Shown here in pieces: positions 7,417 through 15,700 of a stretch of 18,900 nt of DNA (its first letter is position 1; each line of letters starts with the position of its first letter). Origin of the DNA: DUAL01 sp036012565 (GTDB lineage Bacteria; Bacteroidota; Bacteroidia; Flavobacteriales; BACL11). The stretch lies in the NCBI GenBank assembly GCA_036012565.1, contig DASCPP010000017.1, positions 1 through 18,900 of the forward strand. The letters run 5' to 3'. The translations under genes and the position numbers were made by a program. The notes beneath the pieces are model-generated. The model was given only the letters and a program-made list of their open reading frames with translations. It searched no databases and had not been told where the DNA came from.

Positions 7417-8706
7417 ATGGAAAGAGTAGAATTAATTATGCCCAAAATGGGGGAAAGTGTATCTGAAGCTACGGTAATTTCATGGGCTAAGCAAGTAGGA
7501 GAAATGGTAGAATTAGATGAGACCATTATTGAAATTGCTACCGATAAAGTAGATTCTGAGGTTCCATCAACTCATGAAGGAAAATTAGTAGAGCAACTTT
7601 TTCAGACAGATGATCTTGTGCAAGTTGGACAAGTATTTGCTATTTTAGAAACGGATGGCAGTAATGATACTCAATCAGAAACACCGACAAAAGTAGAGGA
7701 AAAAGTAATAGAAAAAGAAGTTACAAAAGTAGTTGAAGAAACTAAAACTGCTCCAATTACAAATGCTGGGAACAGATTCTATTCACCACTGGTGAAGAGT
7801 ATAGCAAAATCTGAAGGAATTTCAATGGATGAATTAGATGCTATTAATGGAACAGGAAAAGAAGGTAGAGTAACAAAATCAGATATAGCATCCTATATCA
7901 AAACAAGAGGGACTGTTGCTGTTACAAAAGTAGAAAAACCTATTCCGCCAGTAACTCCTGTTCCACAACATACTCCTACTCCGCCAGATAATACGGTTGA
8001 TACAGAGATTATTGAGATGGACCGAATGCGTAAACTGATTTCGGCACACATGACTATGTCCAAGCAGACCTCTGCACACATTACTTCTTTTGTAGAAGCG
8101 GATATGACCAATATTGTAAATTGGAGAAATAAAGTAAAAGCAGGCTTCAAACAAAGAGAAGAACAAAACATCACCTTTACTCCTATTATTATTGAGGCAA
8201 TGGCAAAAACTGTTAAGGATTTCCCAATGATAAATGTTTCGGTGGAAGGAACAAATATCCATATTCACAAAAATATCAATATTGGAATGGCGGCAGCACT
8301 TGCTGATGGAAATTTAATTGTTCCGGTTATAAAAGAGTGCCAGAACAAAAACTTAGTTGGCATTACTAAGGCAGTAAATGATTTGGCTACAAGAGCAAGA
8401 GGTGGAAAATTAAAACCTGATGATATTCAGGGCGGAACAATCACTATGACTAATGTTGGTACTTTTGGTAATCTGATGGGAACGCCAATTATCAATCAAC
8501 CACAAGTAGCTATTCTGGCTTGTGGAGTTATAAAGAAAAAACCTGTTGTTTTGGAAATAGAACATGGAGATGTTATTGCTATTCGTCACATGATGTTCCT
8601 CTCACTTTCTTATGATCACAGAGTTGTAGATGGAGCGCTGGGAGGGCAATTTGTAAGAAGAGTAGCGGATTACCTGGAACAGTTCGATACTAAGACAATT
8701 GTATAA
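7417..8706 (+). CDS. Lipoylated 2-oxoacid dehydrogenase E2 (dihydrolipoamide acyltransferase)
   Basis: This is the acyltransferase core of a 2-oxoacid dehydrogenase complex. It passes the acyl group from the E1 product, through a lipoyl-lysine, to coenzyme A in the cytoplasm. Domains in order are one lipoyl domain (residues 1-78) with Lys44 in EIATDKVDSEVPS as the lipoylation site, an acidic linker, a peripheral-subunit-binding domain (~120-165, RFYSPLVKSIAKSEGIS to GRVTKSDI), a Pro/Thr-rich hinge around residues 178-193, and the catalytic domain. The catalytic domain ends with DHRVVDG (His401, Asp405), which holds the active-site residues. A single lipoyl domain and 429 residues suit a branched-chain or 2-oxoglutarate type as well as pyruvate, and no E1 or E3 gene is adjacent, so I do not name the complex. 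A TAnnTTTG box precedes it, and the YkgJ-family gene follows after 51 bases. Confidence 0.92.
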   Translation: MERVELIMPKMGESVSEATVISWAKQVGEMVELDETIIEIATDKVDSEVPSTHEGKLVEQLFQTDDLVQVGQVFAILETDGSNDTQSETPTKVEEKVIEKEVTKVVEETKTAPITNAGNRFYSPLVKSIAKSEGISMDELDAINGTGKEGRVTKSDIASYIKTRGTVAVTKVEKPIPPVTPVPQHTPTPPDNTVDTEIIEMDRMRKLISAHMTMSKQTSAHITSFVEADMTNIVNWRNKVKAGFKQREEQNITFTPIIIEAMAKTVKDFPMINVSVEGTNIHIHKNINIGMAAALADGNLIVPVIKECQNKNLVGITKAVNDLATRARGGKLKPDDIQGGTITMTNVGTFGNLMGTPIINQPQVAILACGVIKKKPVVLEIEHGDVIAIRHMMFLSLSYDHRVVDGALGGQFVRRVADYLEQFDTKTIV

Positions 8707-8757
8707 AAGTTAACTGTTTGGTATTTGTAATAATTTATAAACTTAACATCTAACCTC

Positions 8758-9255
8758 TTGCCAGATTATTTTTTAATAAAACACAAAGAGCAAGCAATAT
8801 TAAAACGCAAGGAAAATAATAGGTTTTTCAAGAATTTAAAGAATTTAAAACCAAAAATTTTAGATAAAACCATTCATCCTTTGCATGATGAAGTTTTTGA
8901 ATATACTAATTGCTTAGAATGTGCTAATTGTTGTAAAACTACAGGACCACTTTTTACAGATAAAGACATTAACAGAATTGCAAAACATCTAAGAATAAAA
9001 CCTTCTAGATTTACAGAAAGATATTTACGAATTGATGAGGATAGAGATTATGTGTTGCAATCGGTTCCTTGTACCTTCCTAGGTAAGGATAATTATTGTT
9101 CTATATATGATGTAAGACCTAAGGCTTGTAGAGAGTTTCCTCATACAGATAGAATAAAACAACATCAAATTTTAAAGATTACAGAAAAAAATATAGAAGT
9201 ATGCCCATCTGTGTATGGTATTGTAGAAAAATTGAAAAAGAAATTAGTAAAGTAA
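8758..9255 (+). CDS. YkgJ-family cysteine cluster protein (UPF0153-like), TTG start
   Basis: This small 165-residue cytoplasmic protein carries the family's metal-binding cysteine pattern: CLECANCC (Cys52, Cys55, Cys58, Cys59), then VPCTFL (Cys105), YCSIYDVRPKACREFPHT (Cys114, Cys124) and a late VCPSVYGIV. The family is thought to bind Zn or an iron-sulfur cluster, and its biological role is unsettled. The N-terminus (HKEQAILKRKENNRFFKNL) is a charged helix. No in-frame ATG exists between the upstream stop at 8731 and the first conserved residues, so TTG at 8758 is the best start; such starts are unusual in this phylum. The gene lies 51 bases after the E2 gene and may be transcribed with it. 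Its last 12 bases overlap the convergent NamZ-family gene. Confidence 0.82.
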   Translation: MPDYFLIKHKEQAILKRKENNRFFKNLKNLKPKILDKTIHPLHDEVFEYTNCLECANCCKTTGPLFTDKDINRIAKHLRIKPSRFTERYLRIDEDRDYVLQSVPCTFLGKDNYCSIYDVRPKACREFPHTDRIKQHQILKITEKNIEVCPSVYGIVEKLKKKLVK

Positions 9256-10386
9256 ATATTTCTCTCTCATTAATATAAATTTACCTAGATCTTCTTTCCA
9301 ACCTTCTTTTATTTTATTTACTGATTTATTGGCAATTATTTGTAATCTTAATTTATCCGTTCCAGCTAGTTTGTCAAAAAAGTTAGTAAAGAATTTTTCT
9401 TTATCTGGCGCCTTATTATATGTGTCTATAATCCAGTTAAGATTAATAGAAGTTAAATAGTTGTCTTGAAATCGTAAATCTGTACCAAAACACTCAATAT
9501 TCTTATGTTTTGGGTATTTACTTCCTTCTCCACTTTTAGGAGTAAAACTATAATTACTTTCCAAATAAGGAGCTCCAAAATGTTGAAATGGATAATCAGT
9601 TCCTCTACCAATACTTACATTTGTTCCTTCAAACAAACACAAACTAGGATACAAATTAATAGATTTGGTATTCGGCAGGTTAGGAGATGGTTTTATAGGT
9701 AAATCATAATGCATATCATGAGTGTAATTCTCCATTTCGATTACTGTTAAGTCACATTTCTTGGAAATCCAATTTTCTCCATTTATCATTTTAGCATATT
9801 CTCCAATTGTCATCCCATGAACAATAGGTACTGGGTGCATTCCTACAAAAGATTCAAATCCATTTTCTCTTATTGGTCCGTCAAGATAATGTCCGTTTGG
9901 GTTAGGCCTATCTAGTACTATTACTTTTATTTTGTTTTCACTAGCTGCCTCCATAACATAATGAAGTGTGGAAATATAGGTGTAAAAACGAGCTCCAACA
10001 TCTTGAATATCGAAAAGTAAAATATCAATTCCTTCTAATTGTTCTGCATAAGGTTTTTTATTGCTACCATAAAGAGAGATAATAGGAAGTCCTGTTTTTA
10101 CATCTATTCCATCTTCAATTTTTGCTCCTGCATCTGCCTTTCCTCTAAAACCATGTTCTGGAGAAAATACTTTTACTATATCTACTCCTGAGCTAAGTAA
10201 GCTGTCTACCAAGTGTGTAGTATCAATCCTAGAAGTTTGATTTCCTATAACACCTACTTTTTTATCTTTCAAAAACGGTAAGTAGCTTTCTGTTTGTTCA
10301 GCTCCTAATTTTAGGATTTTTCCTTTTTGGCAACTAAAAAGTAAGCAGCAGGAAATTAAAAGGAATATTTGCGTTATTTTAGCCAT
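9244..10386 (-). CDS. namZ: DUF1343/NamZ-family exo-beta-N-acetylmuramidase lipoprotein
   Basis: This protein belongs to the DUF1343 family (glycoside hydrolase family 171), whose studied member NamZ (YbbC) of Bacillus subtilis removes non-reducing-end N-acetylmuramic acid from peptidoglycan fragments. Residues 1-19 form a lipoprotein signal with lipobox LFSC (Cys19), so it should be membrane-anchored in the cell envelope. Hallmarks are GVIGNQTSR, VFSPEHGFRG (Glu77 and His78, the proposed catalytic region), LFDIQDVGARFYTY, VLDRPNPNG, GPIRENGFESFVG and PIVHGMTIGEY, followed by the C-terminal domain with LFEGTNVSIGRGTDYPF. The 380-residue length fits the family. It diverges from a LolC/E-type permease across only 8 bases, and its 3' end overlaps the cysteine-cluster gene by 12 bases. 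The likely role is cell-wall recycling or scavenging. The family assignment is firm; the activity is by homology. Confidence 0.9.
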   Translation of the reverse strand: MAKITQIFLLISCCLLFSCQKGKILKLGAEQTESYLPFLKDKKVGVIGNQTSRIDTTHLVDSLLSSGVDIVKVFSPEHGFRGKADAGAKIEDGIDVKTGLPIISLYGSNKKPYAEQLEGIDILLFDIQDVGARFYTYISTLHYVMEAASENKIKVIVLDRPNPNGHYLDGPIRENGFESFVGMHPVPIVHGMTIGEYAKMINGENWISKKCDLTVIEMENYTHDMHYDLPIKPSPNLPNTKSINLYPSLCLFEGTNVSIGRGTDYPFQHFGAPYLESNYSFTPKSGEGSKYPKHKNIECFGTDLRFQDNYLTSINLNWIIDTYNKAPDKEKFFTNFFDKLAGTDKLRLQIIANKSVNKIKEGWKEDLGKFILMREKYLLY

Positions 10387-10394
10387 TCGTATTT

Positions 10395-11618
10395 ATGAAT
10401 GTAGAATATTTTATAGCAAAGCGATTGATAAGCGCAAAGGAAGGAAATAATCGCCTTTCTCGTCCCATAATTCGCATATCAATTTTGGCTATTGCACTTT
10501 CGGTGGCAGTGATGCTCATTTCCATTGGGGTTGTTAAAGGTTTCAAAAAGGACATTGCCGACAAAGTTATAGGTTTTGGGTCGCATATTCAAATCACCAA
10601 TTTTTCTAATAATAATTCTTATGAAACTGAGGCGATAAGCAAAAATCAGGATTTTTATCCTACAATTGGACAGGAAGATGGGATACAGCATATTCAGGTT
10701 TTTGCCACAAAAGCTGGCATTATTAAAACCAAAGATGAAATTCATGGTGTGGTCTTAAAAGGGGTAGGTAGTGATTTTAATTCTTCTTTTTTTGAAAGTA
10801 ATCTAGTAGAGGGAGAAGTGCCTATTTACAATGATTCCCTAACTTCAGGCAGAGTATTGATTTCTAAAAAGATTGCGGATTTATTGGCTTTACAATTAGA
10901 AGAAAAACTCATTATGTATTTTGTGCAAGATCCTCCAAGAGTTAGAAAGTTTGTTGTTTCTGGAATTTATGCTACCAATTTGCAGGAGTTTGATGATCTC
11001 TATGTTTTTGGTGATATAAGGCACATTCAGAATTTGAATAATTGGGGAAGAGATTCTGTTGGTGGTTTTGAAATTACGATCAGTAATGTTGATAATTTGG
11101 ATGCTCAAACCCAGATGGTGGATGAAAAAATCTATTACGATTTAAACGCACAAAGTATAAAAGAGATAAATCCTCAAATCTTTGATTGGCTCAAATTGCA
11201 GGATATCAATGTAAATGTTATTATTATTTTAATGCTAATTGTTGCAGGGATCAATATCATTACAGCACTTTTAATTCTTATTTTAGAACGAACAAAACTC
11301 ATAGGGATACTCAAAGCAATTGGTCAAAGCAATTGGTCGGTTAGAGAGGTGTTTTTATACAATGCTACTTACCTTATTGTAAAAGGATTATTTTGGGGAA
11401 ATCTATTAGGGCTTGGAATAGCTTTATCCCAAAGATATTTTCATATCATTAGTTTAGACCCTGCAACATATTACATGAGTTCTGTGCCTATATATTTTAC
11501 TTTTACAGATGTGATACTACTAAATTTTGGAGCCATGTTTATTTGCTTTTTGATGCTAATTTTACCGACCTTTCTGATTACTAAAATCACTCCAATTAAA
11601 TCAATAAGGTTTGAGTAA
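10395..11618 (+). CDS. LolC/LolE-type FtsX-family ABC transporter permease
   Basis: This is an inner-membrane permease of the FtsX/MacB fold, most like the LolC/LolE subunits that extract lipoproteins for delivery to the outer membrane. The N-terminus has the family opening (FIAKRLISAKEGNNRLSRPIIRISI) running into the first membrane helix, then a large periplasmic domain (~residues 55-270) and three C-terminal helices with the FtsX signature ILERTKLIGILKAIGQSNW followed by VREVFL. The 407-residue length is typical. No ATPase (LolD-like) gene is adjacent, so the partner is encoded elsewhere. The start lies 8 bases from the divergent NamZ-family start; the nearest promoter-like string is AATATTTG at 10364-10371, inside that neighbour's signal-peptide codons. 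A 13-base exact tandem repeat (11311-11336) occurs within the FtsX signature. Confidence 0.88.
   Translation: MNVEYFIAKRLISAKEGNNRLSRPIIRISILAIALSVAVMLISIGVVKGFKKDIADKVIGFGSHIQITNFSNNNSYETEAISKNQDFYPTIGQEDGIQHIQVFATKAGIIKTKDEIHGVVLKGVGSDFNSSFFESNLVEGEVPIYNDSLTSGRVLISKKIADLLALQLEEKLIMYFVQDPPRVRKFVVSGIYATNLQEFDDLYVFGDIRHIQNLNNWGRDSVGGFEITISNVDNLDAQTQMVDEKIYYDLNAQSIKEINPQIFDWLKLQDINVNVIIILMLIVAGINIITALLILILERTKLIGILKAIGQSNWSVREVFLYNATYLIVKGLFWGNLLGLGIALSQRYFHIISLDPATYYMSSVPIYFTFTDVILLNFGAMFICFLMLILPTFLITKITPIKSIRFE
11311..11336 (+). repeat. 13-base exact tandem repeat inside the permease gene
   Basis: TCAAAGCAATTGG occurs twice back to back (11311-11323 and 11324-11336). The unit is not a multiple of three, so the two copies are read in different frames and encode part of the FtsX signature LKAIGQSNW. 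Loss or gain of one unit would shift the reading frame. Confidence 0.9.
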
Positions 11619-11625
11619 ATTTTGG

Positions 11626-11633
11626 TAGTTTTG
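11626..11633 (+). promoter_or_regulatory. -7 promoter element (TAGTTTTG) upstream of the CBS/cysteine synthase-type gene
   Basis: This is an exact TAnnTTTG match, 8 bases after the permease stop and 28 bases before the next ATG. It suggests an independent promoter with a leader of roughly 20-25 bases. Confidence 0.6.
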
Positions 11634-11661
11634 CACCGCCAAAAATTTAAGATAAATTTTA

Positions 11662-12636
11662 ATGAACTATTACAATAACATCATAGAAACAATAGGTAAC
11701 ACGCCACTAATTAAGCTCAATAAAGTAGTGGTAACGGACGCTTTGGTTTTGGCAAAAGTGGAAACCTTTAATCCTGGACATTCCATAAAAGATAGGATGG
11801 CTTTAAAAATGATTGAAGATGCTGAAAAAGACGGACGTTTAAAAACAGGAGGTACCATAATTGAAGGTACAAGTGGGAATACTGGAATGGGTTTGGCTCT
11901 TGTTGCTATTCAGAAGGGATATAAATGTGTTTTTGTTTTAGCAGACAAACAATCTAAAGAGAAAATGGATATTTTACGTGCAGTAGGAGCTGAGGTAGTC
12001 ATATGTCCAACAAATGTAGATCCTGAAGATCCTAGATCATATTATTCTGTTTCTAAGAGATTATCAGAAGAAACACCTAATTCTTGGTTTGTAAATCAGT
12101 ATGATAATCCTTCAAATGCTGTTGCTCATTATGAAAGTACTGGCCCTGAGATTTGGGAACAAACAGATGGTAGAATCACACATCTAGTAGTTGGTGTGGG
12201 TACAGGTGGTACTATATCCGGAACAGCAAAATATTTAAAAGAGCAGAATCCAAATGTTAAAATCTGGGGGATTGATACTTATGGCTCTGCTTTTAAAAAA
12301 TACCATGAAACGGGTGAATTTGATGAAAAGGAGATTTATCCTTATATCACTGAAGGGATCGGTGAGGATATTATCCCTTCCAATGTTGATTTTGGAATTA
12401 TTGATCATTTTGAGAAAATCACTGATAAAGATGGAGCAATTATGGCCAGAAGATTAAGTTATGAGGAGGGTATAATGGTTGGCTACTCTGCAGGAAGTGC
12501 TGTGGCAGGAGTTAATCAATTAAAAGATAAACTTACAAAAGATGATGTTGTAGTTGTAATTTTTCATGATCATGGAACGCGTTATGTTGGTAAACTGTTT
12601 AATGATGATTGGATGAAACAGCATGGGTTTTTGTAA
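11662..12636 (+). CDS. Cystathionine beta-synthase / cysteine synthase-type PLP enzyme
   Basis: This is a fold-type II PLP enzyme that performs beta-replacement on serine or O-acetylserine, joining sulfide (cysteine synthase) or homocysteine (cystathionine beta-synthase). Features are IGNTPLIKLN, the PLP Schiff-base Lys43 in PGHSIKDR, the substrate loop GTSGNTG (residues 69-75), the phosphate-binding loop VGVGTGGTISG and SAGSAVAG. Several segments resemble the catalytic core of human CBS more than CysK: AKVETFNPG, MIEDAEKDGRLK, NQYDNPSNAVAHY and the C-terminal end DDWMKQHGFL. The C-terminal tandem CBS regulatory domain is absent and the protein stops at 324 residues, as in core-only bacterial forms. 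I therefore leave the reaction open between cysteine and cystathionine formation. It has its own promoter-like box and ends in a strong terminator, so it is a single-gene transcript. Confidence 0.9.
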   Translation: MNYYNNIIETIGNTPLIKLNKVVVTDALVLAKVETFNPGHSIKDRMALKMIEDAEKDGRLKTGGTIIEGTSGNTGMGLALVAIQKGYKCVFVLADKQSKEKMDILRAVGAEVVICPTNVDPEDPRSYYSVSKRLSEETPNSWFVNQYDNPSNAVAHYESTGPEIWEQTDGRITHLVVGVGTGGTISGTAKYLKEQNPNVKIWGIDTYGSAFKKYHETGEFDEKEIYPYITEGIGEDIIPSNVDFGIIDHFEKITDKDGAIMARRLSYEEGIMVGYSAGSAVAGVNQLKDKLTKDDVVVVIFHDHGTRYVGKLFNDDWMKQHGFL

Positions 12637-12655
12637 AAAACTTTATAAGTTGTTC

Positions 12656-12691
12656 AAAAGTCAGTCAATATTTTTAAGACTGACTTTTTTT
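12656..12691 (+). terminator. Rho-independent terminator of the CBS/cysteine synthase-type gene
   Basis: A perfect 11-bp stem is formed by 12656-12666 and 12678-12688, with an 11-base loop and a run of seven T (12685-12691). It lies 20 bases after the stop codon. Confidence 0.85.
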
Positions 12692-12697
12692 GTTTTC

Positions 12698-12722
12698 CTA
12701 AATTTACAATCCTTAAATTTAG
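12698..12722. promoter_or_regulatory. 9-bp perfect inverted repeat upstream of dnaE
   Basis: CTAAATTTA (12698-12706) and TAAATTTAG (12714-12722) are exact reverse complements separated by 7 bases. The right arm contains TAAATTTA (12714-12721), one base from the TAnnTTTG promoter consensus, and sits 17 bases before the dnaE start. It follows the preceding terminator and has no T-run, so it is more likely a promoter or operator than a terminator. Confidence 0.5.
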
Positions 12723-12738
12723 CATAATATTTTAATAA

Positions 12739-15700
12739 ATGTATCTGATATTTGACACTGAAACTACTGGCTTGCCACAGAATTGGAAAGCACCACTAAC
12801 TGATTTTGAGAATTGGCCAAGATTAGTACAGTTAGCTTGGCAAGTACATGATGTTGAGGGAAAATTGGTAGAAGTAAAAAATTACATTATTAAACCAGAA
12901 GGATACGATATTCCTTTTAACGCATCCAAAATTCATGGTATTTCTACTCAAAGAGCTGAAAAAGAAGGATTGTCATTATCAAAAGTCTTGGAAATTTTTC
13001 ATCAACAAATTCAGGAAGTAAAATTTGTAGTTGGACACAATATAGGTTTTGACAACAATATTGTTGGTTGTGAATTTTTGCGAAAAAATATGCCAAATCT
13101 TTTGCAGTCAATTCCATCAATTGATACTAAAGAGGATTCGACTAATTATTGCAAGATCCCCGGAGGAAGAGGTGGTAGCTTTAAATGGCCATCTTTAACT
13201 GAACTACATCAAACTCTGTTTGGAAATGCCTTTGCTGAGGCGCATAATGCATCAGCTGATGTAGAAGCAACTGCTAGATGTTTCTTGGAACTTTTACGCT
13301 TGGAGGTAATCGCTTCCTCCAAAGCGGGGATGAGTACAGAGCAGTTTGCGAAATACAAACAAATAAACCCAAATCCTATTGAATTGATTGGTTTGAATAC
13401 TCAGCCTTATAAACATATAAATAAAGATGCTGAATATGAAGTTTTAGAAGAGTCTGGGAAAATTCAAGAGGTTCAATTAACAGAAATGAAAACTGAATCG
13501 TCTTTTACTCATTTACATTTGCATTCTCAATTTTCTGTTCTTCAAGCGACTCCAAATATCGATAAATTAGTGCAAAAGGCAGTAGATGAAAATATGCCTG
13601 CAGTTGCCATTACCGATCATAATAATATGTTTGCTGCTTTTAAATTTACCAATGCAGTATTAAATCATGAAGTTAATAATAATTTAAAAGAAGGTGATGA
13701 GCCAAAACTAAAAGCAATTCTAGGGTGTGAGCTGAATGTATGTAAAAATCATAAAGATAAATCGATTCAAGATAACGGTGCTCAAGTTCCTTTTTTGGCT
13801 AAAAACAAGAATGGTTACCATAATCTTTCTAAGTTATCTTCATTGGCTTTTTTGGATGGATTTTATTACTTACCAAGGGTAGATAAAGAATTAATTGCCA
13901 AATACAATGAGAATCTGGTTACACTAACTGGAGGTTTGTATGGCCCTATTCCTCATCTAATTCTAAATGTTGGTGAGAAGCAAGCTGAAGAAGAATTTAA
14001 ATGGTGGCATAAGATGTTTGGAGATGATTTTTATGTGGAAATTATCAGGCACGATTTGGAAGAAGAGAAACATGTTAATAAGGTTTTATTGCAGTTTGCT
14101 AAAAAGTTTAGTGTCAAAATAATAGCATCTAATAACATCTATTATTTGGAGAAAGAAGATGCTAATGCCCACGATATCTTATTGTGTGTAAAAGATGGGG
14201 AAAAGCAGTCTACTCCTATTGGGAAAGGTAGAGATCTTAGGTATGGTTTTCCTAATCAAGAATTTTATTTCAAATCTTCTTCTCAAATGCAAGAGTTGTT
14301 TGCCGATTTACCTGAGGCTATCGAGAATATTTCTGAATTAGTTGCAAAAATTGAGTCTTATTCATTAAAAAGAGAAGTGTTGCTTCCAGCATTTAATATT
14401 CCCGATTCATTTTTAGAGACTTTAACCAAAGAAGAAAAAAAAGATGGTGAAAATGTTTACTTGAAACATCTCACTATTCAAGGTGCAAAGCAAAGATATA
14501 ATGAAATTTCAGATAATATTCAGAGTAGAATAGAACTGGAACTTGAAACAATTGCAAAATCAGGTTATCCAGGATATTTTCTTATTGTGCAAGACTTTGT
14601 AGCTCAGGCCAAAAGGATGAATGTTTCAGTAGGTCCTGGAAGGGGTTCAGCAGCTGGTTCCATTGTGGCTTATTGCACAGGAATAACAAATGTTGATCCG
14701 CTTAAATACGATTTGCTTTTTGAGCGTTTCTTAAATCCTGAGAGAGTGTCATTACCCGATATTGATATTGATTTTGATGATGAAGGTAGAGGAAGAATTA
14801 TTGATTGGGTAGTGAATAAATATGGTAAGGAGCAAGTAGCCCAGATTATTACTTATGGAAGTATGGCTGCCAGATCGGCTATTCGTGATACAGCCAGAGT
14901 ATTAGATTTACCTTTGCAAGATGCTGATAGAGTAGCAAAACTTGTGCCTGATTTTACTTCTTTAAGCAAAATCTTTTCTTGGGATGAAAAGACCATAAAA
15001 GAAAAAGTAAAGAGTGATCAATTAGTAAATGCAAGAACTTTGATTGAACTCTCAGAAGGAGAAGATTTGGTGGCCGATACTATTAATCAAGCTAGAAAAT
15101 TGGAAGGCTCTGTTCGAAATGTAGGAACCCACGCTTGTGGAATAATTATTACTCCTCAACCTCTTACTGAATTAATTCCAATGGCAAATGCAAAAGATTC
15201 TGAGCTTTTAGTCACACAATTTGATAATGATGTAGTTGAAAAGGCAGGTCTTTTGAAAATGGATTTTTTGGGGCTTAGAAATTTAACTATTATAAAAGAT
15301 TGTATTAAGATTATAAAAGCACTACATGATACCGATTTGAATATTGACACTATATCTCTTGATGATGAAAAGACGTTGGGAATTTTTCAAAGAGCAGAAA
15401 CAAAAGGAATCTTTCAGTTCGCATCTGATGGTATGAGGGCACATTTGAAACATCTAAAACCGGATAAGTTTGATGATTTGATTGCAATGAATGCATTATT
15501 TCGTCCTGGTCCTATGGAGTATATCCCTAACTACATTAAACGGAAGAAAGGGGAAGAAGAGATTGAATATGATTTACCTGAGATGAAAGAATATCTTTCC
15601 GCAACTTATGGTATTACGGTTTATCAGGAGCAAGTAATGTTACTTTCTCAAAAATTAGCCAATTTTAGTAAAGGAGATGCCGATATGCTCAGAAAAGGAA

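Noticed and set aside
7879..8268. Minus-strand open frames of 129 and 93 codons inside the E2 gene
   Set aside because: They are antisense to conserved E2 coding sequence, have odd Cys/Ser/Ile-rich composition and no promoter or family resemblance.
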